Assembly (NCBI GenBank): GCA_030625085.1
Contig: DAOURK010000029.1
Coordinates: 1-38,447, forward strand
Length of the DNA: 38,447 nucleotides
Reading direction: 5' to 3'
From: Pseudomonadota bacterium
Lineage (GTDB): Bacteria; SZUA-182; DTGQ01
Under the pieces are notes generated by a model. That model saw only the letters and a program-made list of their open reading frames with translations, was not told the origin of the DNA and did no database searches. This document shows positions 16,512-25,421 of this stretch, in pieces. A program made the translations under genes and the position numbers. Every line of letters begins with the position of its first letter. The stretch's first letter is position 1.

Positions 16512-17813
16512 GTGCCTATATTGAAAGCACAAAAGATATTAATCGGCGGCAATATATACGGCTGCGGGAACATTGGTGATGATGCGGTCCTGCAAGGTAT
16601 TCTAAATATTGTAAAAAAGGCTGTGCCCGATGGCCAAATAACAATTGCCACAGCCAATGCCCAGAGGCTGAATTACCTCCCTCAAGATGTTAAGATTGTA
16701 AACTCCTATGACTTGGAACAAGTAACACAAGCTATTCGTGCATGTGATTGTTTTATTTCTGGAGGGGGAACAATGATTGGGGATGAGCTGAGCCTCAATT
16801 TTCCCCTCATACACAATGCACGGCGCATTGCAACGGCTAAATATTACGGCAAAGGCGTAGTGATGCTGGGAATTGGTGCGAACCGATTGAAGAACCCGGA
16901 AGGTATAAAAATTGCCGGAATGCTGGTTCGCTTTTCAGATTTAATCACCCTCCGTGATCAAGAGTCCCTTGACGCATGTACCGTTTTAGGTGCGCGACGC
17001 AGGCACACATTTGTGACAGCAGATCCGGCCTTTTTGTTAGGAGCGAAAGAAACTCCAAGGACAAGGACGCTTAAGGCAAGAATTCGAGCCTATGGCAAGG
17101 TGATAGGGGTTAATATAGTTAACGAAGCATGGGCTGATTTGAGAGGATACAAGTCAGCCGTTGCGCAGGCCTGCGATGCCCTCTCAACACGATATGGTTA
17201 CTTCCCGATCTTTTTCTCAAATGAAATCCGCCCAGAAAAAAAATATGATTTTGAGGCCAATCGAGAAACAGCCTCCTTGTTACATTGTGATCACGAGATC
17301 TTAGACCCTGTTTATTATAGACCTGAAGAGATGATTGATATTATTTCATCCTTTGATTGCATCATTGCAATGCGTATGCATGCCTTGATTTTTGCAGCGA
17401 TAACAGGAACACCCTTTGTAGCGGTTTCGCGTGTGGATAAAGTAGATAACTTTATGGAATTTTTTGGTTTTCCAGTTAGCGGAAGGGTTAGTAAGTGTCA
17501 GCCTGAAAAAATCATCGAAGATACAAACCACGTCCTTAACCAGTGGAGCACCTTAAGTCCTGAGGTTGAAAATAGGGTTGCCAGGCAAAAGAGTAAATGC
17601 TGGGAAAATGTGAATTTATTACGTGATGTGTTGCATAATCCTAGGACATACCGGCGCAAAGGAAATAGAAGCTCATTGGGCTATCTTTCTTTTTTGAGTA
17701 GGGAAAACCGCCTAAAGCGCAGGCTAATCCATATGCTGACCAGGAAAATGACCATAACACAAGCCATGAGTAAATTTCTCACCAAGGTAAAAACCACGCA
17801 AAATAGAGTTTAA
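16512..17813 (+). CDS. polysaccharide pyruvyl transferase family protein
   Basis: A 433-residue CsaB/WcaK-type enzyme. The N-terminal strand is GNIYGCGNIGDDAVLQGI, then FISGGGTMIGDE, VVMLGIGAN, RDQESLDAC, TADPAF and the active-site region IAMRMHALIFAA, all in the order of the family. It would transfer an enolpyruvyl group from PEP to a sugar to form a ketal, or act in a related surface-sugar modification. The C-terminal 60 residues are very basic. GTG 16512 is the start used, 7 bases after the fusion gene; a TTG at 16521 is the alternative. Confidence 0.85.
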   Translation: MPILKAQKILIGGNIYGCGNIGDDAVLQGILNIVKKAVPDGQITIATANAQRLNYLPQDVKIVNSYDLEQVTQAIRACDCFISGGGTMIGDELSLNFPLIHNARRIATAKYYGKGVVMLGIGANRLKNPEGIKIAGMLVRFSDLITLRDQESLDACTVLGARRRHTFVTADPAFLLGAKETPRTRTLKARIRAYGKVIGVNIVNEAWADLRGYKSAVAQACDALSTRYGYFPIFFSNEIRPEKKYDFEANRETASLLHCDHEILDPVYYRPEEMIDIISSFDCIIAMRMHALIFAAITGTPFVAVSRVDKVDNFMEFFGFPVSGRVSKCQPEKIIEDTNHVLNQWSTLSPEVENRVARQKSKCWENVNLLRDVLHNPRTYRRKGNRSSLGYLSFLSRENRLKRRLIHMLTRKMTITQAMSKFLTKVKTTQNRV

Positions 17814-17831
17814 TATAACGAGTTTACTATC

Positions 17832-18950
17832 ATGAGAGTTCTGGTTGATGGGCATATCTACGGGATGCAGTCTCATGGCGGCATTGGACGTTGTTTTACT
17901 GAATCCCTTGCTCGTATTGGGCAACAAATGGATGACCTGGAGGTAATTGTACATTTACCCGGCAGTCCAAAGGGAATTGTGCCCATGGGGCCGAGGATTC
18001 GCCATATTAAAAATTGGAATATTCGGCCCGGCAGATTCTTTGCCCCTTTCTGGTTTCATTTAAATATGGCCAGGATACGGATGTTACGACCACAAATCTT
18101 TCATTCTACTTATTATACATTGCCTTATTGGCCAAAACTCAAGTCTGTTGTCACAGTTCATGACTTTATTGATGAGAATTCCTTCCAAACCATGTCGGGG
18201 AATTACGCAGGGTTTGTAGCCCATAAAAAGAAGGTTATAGAACAAGCGGATGCTATTATCGCTGTTTCACAGGCCACTAGGCAGGATATACTCAAATATA
18301 CAAAAGTAGAACCAAGTAAAATTTCCGTCATCTATCATGGAATCAATGAAAACTTTGCGGCTCCGTTTCCATCTACTGAAGAAGTTAACCGTTTTCGTCA
18401 GGAAAACTGTATTAAGGGGCCTTATTGGCTGTTTATCGGACGCCGCCTCCGATATAAGAATTTTGGGACGATTTTAAGAGCATGGTGCAAATTTAGACAT
18501 GAGTATAAGATAGATAGTTATCTTGTGGCTGTAGGTCCTCACGATAGCTTGGAATCATGCCAGATAGATTTTCTCATCAAAAACCGGCTTGAACAGCGCC
18601 TGGTCTTATTATCCAGGCTGGATGACCGAACCTTGAGCGTGGCCTACCATGGCGCGCAGGCTTTCATCTTTCCCTCGCTCTTTGAGGGCTTCGGCATCCC
18701 TCTGTTGGAAGCCATGGCCTGTAACACGCCTATAATAGCTTCGGATATCCCTGTGTTTCACGAAATAGCCGAAGAGGCGGCATTGTATTTTGATCCACAC
18801 GATGAAAATGCCTTAGCCGAGACAATGGCCCGCCTCATGGACAGTCGGCTGCGTAAAGATTTGATCGGCAAAGGACAGAAAAGAAGTCATCAATTCTCAT
18901 GGGACAGAAGCGCTTGCCAGATTGCCGGGGTGTATCGAAGCCTCAGTTAA
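17832..18950 (+). CDS. family 4 glycosyltransferase
   Basis: A 372-residue GT-B glycosyltransferase. An N-terminal glycine-rich acceptor loop (MQSHGGIGRCFTE) precedes the C-terminal donor-binding domain with WLFIGRRLRYKN and the EX7E motif in LFEGFGIPLLEAM, followed by NTPIIASDIPVFHE. It acts on the cytoplasmic side, adding a sugar to the growing lipid-linked glycan, with retention of configuration as expected for the family. It lies 18 bases after the pyruvyl transferase gene and is followed by a hairpin terminator, so it closes this transcription unit. Donor and acceptor are unknown. Confidence 0.9.
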   Translation: MRVLVDGHIYGMQSHGGIGRCFTESLARIGQQMDDLEVIVHLPGSPKGIVPMGPRIRHIKNWNIRPGRFFAPFWFHLNMARIRMLRPQIFHSTYYTLPYWPKLKSVVTVHDFIDENSFQTMSGNYAGFVAHKKKVIEQADAIIAVSQATRQDILKYTKVEPSKISVIYHGINENFAAPFPSTEEVNRFRQENCIKGPYWLFIGRRLRYKNFGTILRAWCKFRHEYKIDSYLVAVGPHDSLESCQIDFLIKNRLEQRLVLLSRLDDRTLSVAYHGAQAFIFPSLFEGFGIPLLEAMACNTPIIASDIPVFHEIAEEAALYFDPHDENALAETMARLMDSRLRKDLIGKGQKRSHQFSWDRSACQIAGVYRSLS

Positions 18951-18955
18951 CTAAT

Positions 18956-18985
18956 AATCGAGGTTAGGCCTCGATTTATCTTTTA
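18956..18985 (+). terminator. probable Rho-independent terminator
   Basis: AATCGAGG (18956-18963) pairs perfectly with CCTCGATT (18969-18976) around a 5-nt loop, followed by a T-rich run (TTATCTTTT). It falls 5 bases after the glycosyltransferase stop and before the epimerase gene, so it probably separates two transcription units. Confidence 0.7.
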
Positions 18986-19019
18986 AAGATTGCAAAACAT
19001 ATGAATGGAGGGCACAACT

Positions 19020-20078
19020 ATGAAAGTATTGGTGACTGGCAGTAACGGCCTCATTGGTTCTGAGGCTGTTGAATACTATGATAGCCACGGTCACACGGTC
19101 ACTGGAATTGACAACAATATGCGGGCTGTATTTTTTGGGTCTAAAGGTGATACGATCTGGAATTTACAGCGGTTACAGAAAACCACTAAACGATTTACGC
19201 ATTACGGCCTTGATATTCGTGATCGAAAAAACATATTTGATTTATTCAGGGAGAATCGCTTTGATCTTATAATCCACTGTGCTGCGCAACCATCCCACGA
19301 CAAAGCAGGAGAGATACCTTTGTTGGATTTTGAAATCAATGCTCTAGGCACGGTGAACCTTCTGGAAGCGACCCATCAATTTTGCCCGGAGGCAGTGTTT
19401 ATCCATATGAGTACCAACAAAGTCTATGGAGATGCTCCAAATGAACTATCACTGATTGAGTTAGAGACTCGCTATGACTACGCCCGTCCTGAAGACGTTC
19501 ATGGCATAAATGAGGAGTGTCGAATTGATCGTTGTCTACATTCGGTTTTTGGCGCATCGAAAACAGCGGGTGATATTATGGCCCAAGAGTATGGCCGGTA
19601 TTTTGGTCTGAAGGTTGGCATCTTTCGGGGTGGGTGTTTGACCGGACCTTCACACTCCGGCGTCGAATTGCACGGCTTTCTTAGCTATCTCGTAAAAGTT
19701 GCCGTTACCGGCAAGTCCTATTCAATTTTTGGTTACCAAGGCAAACAGGTGAGGGACAATATTCACAGCTATGATGTTATTCAGGCTTTTGAATCGTTCC
19801 GGAGCGATCCACGCCCCGGCGAAGTTTACAATTTGGGTGGAGGCAAAAGAAACAGTATCTCTGTTTTAGAAGCAATTAACAGAGTGCAAGCTTTGCTGGG
19901 GAGGAATGTGCAGTACAGGTATGAAGAGCAAAATCGCCTTGGGGACCACATTTGCTATATCTCCGATTTGAGAAAATTGCGTACACATTTCCCCCAGTGG
20001 AATATTACGCGATCGCTGGATGACATTCTTACAGAATTAGTGCAAACGGAGTTGCGTTGTCAACTAGTAGGAGTATAA
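19020..20078 (+). CDS. CDP-paratose 2-epimerase-like SDR
   Basis: A 352-residue extended SDR. The cofactor loop is [10 protein letters not shown]. The block from QEYGRYFG through FRGGCLTGP to [12 protein letters not shown], and then [15 protein letters not shown], is characteristic of CDP-tyvelose/CDP-paratose 2-epimerase-like proteins. The position of the usual catalytic Tyr reads Phe (FGASK instead of YxxSK), so the mechanism may differ. ATG 19020 is chosen because GGAGGG sits 7-8 bases before it; an in-frame ATG at 19005 overlaps that ribosome binding site. No CDP-glucose pathway genes are in the window, so the true substrate is uncertain. Confidence 0.82.
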   Translation: MKVLVTGSNGLIGSEAVEYYDSHGHTVTGIDNNMRAVFFGSKGDTIWNLQRLQKTTKRFTHYGLDIRDRKNIFDLFRENRFDLIIHCAAQPSHDKAGEIPLLDFEINALGTVNLLEATHQFCPEAVFIHMSTNKVYGDAPNELSLIELETRYDYARPEDVHGINEECRIDRCLHSVFGASKTAGDIMAQEYGRYFGLKVGIFRGGCLTGPSHSGVELHGFLSYLVKVAVTGKSYSIFGYQGKQVRDNIHSYDVIQAFESFRSDPRPGEVYNLGGGKRNSISVLEAINRVQALLGRNVQYRYEEQNRLGDHICYISDLRKLRTHFPQWNITRSLDDILTELVQTELRCQLVGV

Positions 20079-20081
20079 TTC

Positions 20082-21395
20082 TTGAAACTTCCTCGCGTCT
20101 TGGTGGTATCTCCTGTTAGATTCAATCAGCAGGCCGGTGGAGGAGTCACAATGGGCAATCTTTTTCGAGGTTGGCCGCTTGATTCGATTGCCCAGATATA
20201 TTCCAGTTTATATACCAAAGCTGATCACACCGTTTGTACGAACTACCTATTTCTTCAGGCCACGCGGGCTCGCCGGCAAATATCAATTCGTCCAAGAGAT
20301 ATGGCAACCTTAGCCAAGCAGATTTTTCACTTTGCACTTGGTCAGCAAAAGAGGCTAGGGCATTGGACAGGTATGAAAAAAGTTTTAAGATGGAGCCGGC
20401 AATTCAGACCGGATATAATTTATACTCACCCTCAAGATACCTACCCATTTTATTGGTCTTTTCCCCGGCAATTGGCTCAAATACTGGGTATACCTTATAT
20501 TACGCATATCATGGATGATTGGCCTGCACGATATGAAGCCAGAGAGGGCTTCATAAACAATTTTTTCCTGAAGCCTTTTTTACGGGAAAATTTGCAATCT
20601 CTGTTTGACGAAGCAGCCTTTAATATAGGCATTTCAGAGGAAATGGGTAAAGCCTACAGAAAAAGGTATGGCCGCACCTTTGTGCCTTTCCACAATTGTA
20701 TTAATGTCTCTGAATGGTCCTCTGTGAAAAAGTCTTATCATATGGATGGGAAATTCCGGCTTGTCTATCTTGGTGTTGTTACTGAAGATAAAGAACTTCA
20801 AAGTCTTATGGATATTCGAGATGCAGTGATATCCATCGGGCAAAAAGGATATCCAATTAGTATGCTAATCTATTCGGCGCCACAATGGGAAAATATTATC
20901 CGCAAACATCTGGAACAATCTCCATGGGTAGTCTATAAGGGGTATGTCTATCCTGCTGACTTGCCAAAAACACTCAGCAAAGCCGATTTGTTGATCTTGC
21001 CCATTAATTTTGATAGCCGCAGTCTAACGTATGTAGGATATTCCTTGCAGACAAAGGTTCCTGAGTACATGGCCTCAGGAACACCCATACTAGCCTACGG
21101 CCCGCCAATGAGTCCCAACATCCGCTACGCAGCTCGTGAGGGCTGGGGCCGGGTAGTAGACCATCCCGATAAAACTGTACTTGGTAATACAATTATGAGA
21201 TTGATGAAAGATCAAAATTTGCGAGTTAGGCTGGGACAGCGTGCTCGCGATTTAGCTTTTCGGAATCATGATGCAGCCGTGATTCGCCAAAGGTTTCGCC
21301 ATTTGATAAGTAAAGCGGCCTTTGGGTCGTTCACGAATAGTGACAGAGCAGATAGGGGAAATAGGATGCTGAAAGTGGGGAATCTGCAAGCATGA
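20082..21395 (+). CDS. glycosyltransferase, GT-B fold
   Basis: A 437-residue protein. The N-terminus (VLVVSPVRFNQQAGGGVTMG) has the glycine-rich acceptor loop of family 4 type enzymes, HIMDDWPARYE marks a mid-domain motif, and the donor site is near VPEYMASGTPILAYGPPMS. It starts with TTG 3 bases after the epimerase stop. It probably adds a sugar to the exported glycan. The EX7E motif is weak (Glu in PEYMASG is kept), so family assignment is less firm than for the gene at 17832. Confidence 0.78.
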   Translation: MKLPRVLVVSPVRFNQQAGGGVTMGNLFRGWPLDSIAQIYSSLYTKADHTVCTNYLFLQATRARRQISIRPRDMATLAKQIFHFALGQQKRLGHWTGMKKVLRWSRQFRPDIIYTHPQDTYPFYWSFPRQLAQILGIPYITHIMDDWPARYEAREGFINNFFLKPFLRENLQSLFDEAAFNIGISEEMGKAYRKRYGRTFVPFHNCINVSEWSSVKKSYHMDGKFRLVYLGVVTEDKELQSLMDIRDAVISIGQKGYPISMLIYSAPQWENIIRKHLEQSPWVVYKGYVYPADLPKTLSKADLLILPINFDSRSLTYVGYSLQTKVPEYMASGTPILAYGPPMSPNIRYAAREGWGRVVDHPDKTVLGNTIMRLMKDQNLRVRLGQRARDLAFRNHDAAVIRQRFRHLISKAAFGSFTNSDRADRGNRMLKVGNLQA

Positions 21396-22264
21396 TTCTA
21401 AGGAGCAGTCTGAAAAAGATAAAACAAATAAGGAATAATATTAAAACGAGCCTATACACAAAATTAGGCACACCGGTTATTGTCTATCAAATGGGAAAAG
21501 TTGGATCTACCTCTTTGGAAAAATCTTTAAATGTATACAAGATTAAACCGGTTTTTCATGTCCATCGAATGAATCTTGAAAATATTTCTAAAGTTCATCA
21601 AGAATATTTAGACAAAAATCTAACCCCACTTGATGAAAGCCTCAGTGCAAGATTATATAAGGATATCGTTAAAAAGCATAGAAAGGCCAAGTTTATATCT
21701 CTTGTACGAGAACCAATCAGTAGAAATATCTCAGCTTTTTTTCAAAATCTCGACAGATTCATTGGTACTAGTTGCGAAGAGGCGGATTTTGTAACCGAAG
21801 AACTTGTTCATATATTTATCAGGGAGTATAAACATTCGGTACCATTAACCTGGTTTGACATAGAAATGAAACAAGTATTAGATATTGATGTCTATGAATA
21901 TCCGTTCCCGAAAGAAAAAGGATATCTATCAATAAAAAAAGGAAATTTTGAGTTACTAATTCTCAAGCTGGAAATTGATGATTCAGTCATGGAGAAGGTT
22001 ATCAGGAAGTTCTTGGATATAGAAGATTTTAATCTGATTAGAAGTAATAGTGCCAAAGATAAAATCTATTTTAGGACATACCATGATTTTCTCCAAACAA
22101 TCAAGCTTCCGAAGGCATACATAGAAATACTATGCAATTCAAAATACACAAGACACTTTTATAGTGAGAAAGAAATCAAGTCTATTGAGTCAAAATGGTA
22201 TAAGAGAATTCCGGAGGTAAAATTGCCGATGGCTGTTTATCAAGATTTGTTGAGGCATCGATAG
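21392..22264 (+). CDS. sulfotransferase-like capsular polysaccharide protein
   Basis: A 290-residue protein starting in a 4-base ATGA overlap with the glycosyltransferase. VIVYQMGKVGSTSLEKSL at about residues 28-45 is a P-loop-like motif of the PAPS-binding kind, and FISLVREPISRNISAFFQN at about 103-121 matches the second sulfotransferase site (RxPxxRxxS). This combination occurs in the putative capsular polysaccharide synthesis family related to sulfotransferases. It likely adds sulfate to a sugar of the glycan. Its codon use is more AT-rich than the upstream glycosyltransferase, perhaps reflecting separate acquisition. Confidence 0.75.
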   Translation: MILRSSLKKIKQIRNNIKTSLYTKLGTPVIVYQMGKVGSTSLEKSLNVYKIKPVFHVHRMNLENISKVHQEYLDKNLTPLDESLSARLYKDIVKKHRKAKFISLVREPISRNISAFFQNLDRFIGTSCEEADFVTEELVHIFIREYKHSVPLTWFDIEMKQVLDIDVYEYPFPKEKGYLSIKKGNFELLILKLEIDDSVMEKVIRKFLDIEDFNLIRSNSAKDKIYFRTYHDFLQTIKLPKAYIEILCNSKYTRHFYSEKEIKSIESKWYKRIPEVKLPMAVYQDLLRHR

Positions 22265-22364
22265 AGTAATCGAGTGATTTTGAATTCTATAATATCGGGG
22301 TGTAGTCCTATGATCGGAAGGACTCTGGTTACAGATGTAAGGGAAAAATGAGGGTAGAAAAAGA

Positions 22365-23191
22365 ATGAGTTTCTTAATACGACCATTATTCAAGACTTGG
22401 GCACATCGATTGCTCAGTGATCGTTATTATATGCCTTTATTGGACTCTTACCGTCGTTATGGCGAGAGCGCCAACCTTTGGGCTGATAACCGTTGGGTAC
22501 AGAGTGTCAAACGTTTACAAAAGTATAAAAATCGACACCAAGGTGAGCGATGTTTTATCATTGGCAACGGGCCCAGCCTCAAAAAAACGGATTTGTCATT
22601 ATTAAAGGGTGAAGTGACTTTTGGTTTGAATCGAATATACTTATTATTTAATGAAATTGGATTTCCCACCACATATTATGTCACGGTGAATAAGCTGGTG
22701 ATTGAGCAATGTGCCGGTGACATTGAGAGATTACCTTGTCCTAAATTTATTAAATGGCACTCGCATAATATTATTAATTTCTCGTCCAGTATGTTTTTTT
22801 TATATTCTGGTTATTCTGATGGAAACCATTTAAAATTCTTTACTGATATTACTAAGGGGATCGATGAGGAGCAACGGTAACCTATGTAGCCATGCAAATT
22901 GCTTATTATATGGGGTTTGAAAAGGTCATTCTGATAGGAGTTGATCATTCCTTTGAAACAAAGGGTAAACCACACACGATGGTGGTATCGGAAGGGGACG
23001 ATCCTAATCACTTTGATCCTTGCTATTTCGGTAAAGGTTTTCGTTGGCAGTTGCCTGATTTAAGAACTTCTGAGTTGGCTTACCGTATTGCCAAATATCA
23101 CTTTGAAAATGCTGAAAGAGAAATCTTAGATGCTACAGTAGATGGCAAACTTCAAGTATTCCCTAAAGTAGATTACTATCAATTGTTTTAA
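22365..23191 (+). pseudogene. DUF115 / MptE-like protein, frameshifted
   Basis: Two frames form one protein of the DUF115 (6-hydroxymethylpterin pyrophosphokinase MptE-like) family. Frame one runs from ATG 22365, with CFIIGNGPSL and VTFGLNRIYLLF, to a stop at 22878-22880. Frame two carries AMQIAYYMGFEKVILIGVDHSF and continues to 23191. At 22866-22870 the family sequence DEGATVTYVAMQ would be restored by one extra G in GATGAGGAGC, so a single-base deletion explains the break. Members in surface-glycan loci may transfer a nucleotide-activated group; the exact reaction is unknown. It is either a pseudogene or a sequencing error. Confidence 0.8.
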
Positions 23192-23341
23192 CCAATGAAT
23201 TAAAATTTAACCGCATTCATCTTTTTTGTGATTTCCGGTAATACCGGTAATATATGCTCTTTCCTACATTCAAGGAACTTCCATATCTTCAGCCAGAGGA
23301 AAGACAGGCCCCTCGGACAGAAGAAAGCCCACAGTTGCCGG

Positions 23342-23362
23342 ATACATACGTGATCGGTTAAG
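23342..23362 (+). repeat. left terminal inverted repeat of the IS4-family element
   Basis: Its reverse complement, beginning CTTAACCGATCAC, matches 25118-25138 (CTTATCCGATCAC...) at 19 of 21 positions. It lies 94 bases upstream of the internal promoter. Confidence 0.7.
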
Positions 23363-23455
23363 ACGTACTCAAATACCCACAAAAACCATGTGACCTGTTG
23401 GTATAATGACATAATGAGCATTTCTTTGAAAAATTAAAAAGTAAGTAAAAATTAC

Positions 23456-23485
23456 TTGACATACCTATATATATAGTTGTATACT
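23456..23485 (+). promoter_or_regulatory. promoter of the insertion sequence
   Basis: TTGACA at 23456-23461 and TATACT at 23480-23485 with an 18-base spacer that is an AT alternation (TATATATATA). It precedes the winged-helix gene by about 30 bases and is the only clear promoter before the transposase, so it probably drives both. Confidence 0.7.
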
Positions 23486-23516
23486 CCTTTCATAAATAAA
23501 ATGAAAGGAGGTGTAC

Positions 23517-23846
23517 ATGATGGATACATTCGAAAAACTGCTTGAATTGCAAAAGGAATTGCTTCAGGCTCAACTTAAAACCATTTATCGATATCAACAG
23601 AAAATCCCTCTCCATGATAAACAATTAAAACGTACATCCAAATTAGATATTGTTGAAAACATACTTTTATCTGCTGACCAGCCGCTTCATATCTCTAAAA
23701 TAATCAAAATCGCACAAGATGATTACCAAGTGACCCTGGAAAGAGATTCCATTGTTTCTGCTCTTATTAAAAAGATTAAAGCAGGCATACGATTCGTAAA
23801 AGTTGCTCCAAATACCTTTGCTTTAAAAAAAGACCACCACCAATAA
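23517..23846 (+). CDS. winged-helix (HARE-HTH-like) protein encoded inside the IS
   Basis: A 109-residue protein. Residues 1-30 are a Leu/Gln-rich helix (LLELQKELLQAQL) likely to be a coiled coil. Residues about 45-105 resemble the HARE-HTH winged helix, with the ADQPLHISKIIKIA entry and a C-terminal GIRFVKVAPNTFALK wing. ATG 23517 is set by AAAGGAGG 6 bases upstream. It sits within the inverted repeats and directly before the transposase, so it is an element-borne regulator or transposition cofactor rather than a host gene. IS4-family elements usually carry only a transposase. Confidence 0.7.
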   Translation: MMDTFEKLLELQKELLQAQLKTIYRYQQKIPLHDKQLKRTSKLDIVENILLSADQPLHISKIIKIAQDDYQVTLERDSIVSALIKKIKAGIRFVKVAPNTFALKKDHHQ

Positions 23847-23860
23847 AGGAGGTATATCTT

Positions 23861-25104
23861 ATGAGCTTTACAGTAAAATTAAATCAGATAAAAAAGGTCT
23901 TGGGAAAAGATGAACACTTTCAACGGGAAAAAAAATTCCTCTTTTTGAACTTGTTGTTTCTTTAGTTACAGCTTTTTCTGTTACCACAAAGAAGAAATCC
24001 ATTGCTGATGCTCATAGAAATTTTATAAAACATACCGGAAAAGAGATTTCCCGAAGCAGCTTCTGGGATCGGCTTGCCGGTGATAAACTTGCTGATTTTC
24101 TGGAAAAAGCCATTTTAACATTTTCCTTCCACTTCCAACAAAAAGCGCTATCCAAACTCTCGTGGCTATCATCATTTAAAGATATCTATATCTACGATGC
24201 TTCTCCTATCCGACTGCCGGCAGCACTAGCGAACAAATTCCCGGGTAACCGGACTAATCATAGTCCTGCTTGCTTGAAATCAAGTGCCTTGTACAAATTG
24301 AGTGTAAGAGGCGTTCAATGGTTAAAGTGTACAGCTCAAAAGACCCACGATAGTAAAATTATTCCAAATCTGGAACAACTAAAAGATTCATTATTTTTAT
24401 TTGATCTGGGTTATTTTAGTCATACTTTTTTACAAAAATTGGATGAAATCGGCGTTTGGTTTGTTTGTCGTTTGAAGAATAACTCTATCCCGATCATTAC
24501 CCGTGTAGTCAAAGGTGTTGCCAAACGATATATCGGATGTCCTCTTAATAATAATCTTAACCTGAGAGGGCCCATTGTTGAAGTCTGGGCTAAATTATTG
24601 CTTCCGGGTAAAGGATCCATTGAGGTACGTCTCATTGGATTGCGCTTCCCCAAAACTAAACAATATCGTTGGTACGTTACAAATTTGCCGAGTTTAATGC
24701 TCTTGGCTGAATGGATATACCCCATATATCGATTAAGATGGCAAATTGAACTTTTTTTCAAATCAATCAAGTCAATCTTAAATGCTGATCAAATAACTTC
24801 TGAAAATGAAAAGATTGCTTTAGCCATTGTTTACAGTTCTATTCTGGCTTCCCTCATTGCAAGTTCCATAATAATTGAAGAAGCTTTGGTGTTTGCTCAT
24901 ATTGAACTGAAATCTATCACCGCTCAAAGGTTAATGATAGTATTCTCTGTTGTGGCGCAGAATTTAGCTCAGTGTCTCATCTCAAAGGAGATTACCAATA
25001 AATTCTTTCTGAATAAATTAAAATGTCTCTCCTTATCACTCATCTGTCCCAATAGAAAGCATCGCCCAACATCGTTAGAAAGGGTTGTGATGTTAGAGAG
25101 ATAG
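23861..25104 (+). CDS. IS4-family DDE transposase made by -1 frameshifting
   Basis: About 414 residues in two frames. From ATG 23861 (AAAGGAGG upstream) frame 0 runs 34 codons to TAG 23963. At 23929-23935 the heptamer A-AAA-AAA is in the exact phase for -1 slippage, after which the frame reads IPLFELVVSLV and stays open to 25104. The DDE residues are Asp in YIYDASPIRLP, Asp in FLFDLGYFS and Glu in YRLRWQIELFFKSIKS (the IS4 YREK signature). The second frame has no usable start codon before TTG 24274, which would lose the first Asp, so full enzyme requires the shift. A simple A-run indel is the alternative. Confidence 0.85.
23928..23935 (+). promoter_or_regulatory. A8 slippery site for -1 frameshift
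   Basis: Eight A residues after CGGG. Frame 0 reads GAA AAA AAA TTC; slipping back one base gives AAA ATT CCT and enters the transposase frame. The GGG just upstream may help ribosome pausing. Ribosomal slippage and transcriptional slippage on an A-run would both work. Confidence 0.7.
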
Positions 25105-25117
25105 AAAAGGTGTTTTG

Positions 25118-25138
25118 CTTATCCGATCACATATGTAT
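25118..25138 (-). repeat. right terminal inverted repeat of the IS4-family element
   Basis: Inverted copy of 23342-23362 with two mismatches, beginning 14 bases after the transposase stop. The outermost three bases may simply be flanking DNA, because IS231-type ends begin at CAT. Confidence 0.7.
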
Positions 25139-25260
25139 GAGCCTATAATTTTTGACCTTGTTTTAACACCTTTTGATAATATCAAAATGTTATGAGATTT
25201 TTAAAAAATTAACCGGACAGCAAAATAATCCGATGAGCAGAAGGACACAGTCCGAATAAT

Positions 25261-25411
25261 ATATATATTATATATATTGAACTTTGGCCATTCCTTAAAA
25301 AACAATAACTTATGAGGGCGGTTTATAAATACCGGGCCTAATAAAATCAACAGGTTATAGATCCAGAGGCCAGGTTATCAGGCAAAATGGCCAAAGTCGA
25401 GATATATATAT
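25261..25411. repeat. TA-flanked inverted repeat, MITE-like
   Basis: ACTTTGGCCATT at 25281-25292 is perfectly inverted at 25386-25397 (AATGGCCAAAGT). Outside each arm is an alternating TA run (about 25259-25278 and 25402-25411). The roughly 93 bases between arms contain no ORF. This is the layout of a small non-autonomous element or a large hairpin RNA. Confidence 0.55.
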
Positions 25412-25421
25412 AAAAAAATAT

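Larger units (their letters stand above)
23345..25135 (+). mobile_element. IS4-family insertion sequence with an accessory winged-helix gene
   Basis: About 1.79 kb bounded by near-perfect inverted repeats (23342-23362 and 25118-25138; 19 of 21 match). Read inward, each end has CAT, ten bases, then a TAAG ending, similar in length and layout to IS231-type ends of the IS4 family. Inside are a promoter, a winged-helix gene and a DDE transposase in two frames. No target-site duplication is visible next to the ends: the bases outside the left and right repeats differ. Boundaries are therefore good but not proven. Confidence 0.75.

Noticed and set aside
23200-23421. Minus-strand ORF of 73 codons before the IS
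   Set aside because: It crosses the left inverted repeat of the IS and has no ribosome binding site or recognisable motif.
25105-25174. Terminator made of AAAAGGTGTT and AACACCTTTT
   Set aside because: The arms are 50 bases apart and span the IS boundary; too loose for an intrinsic terminator, so only noted.
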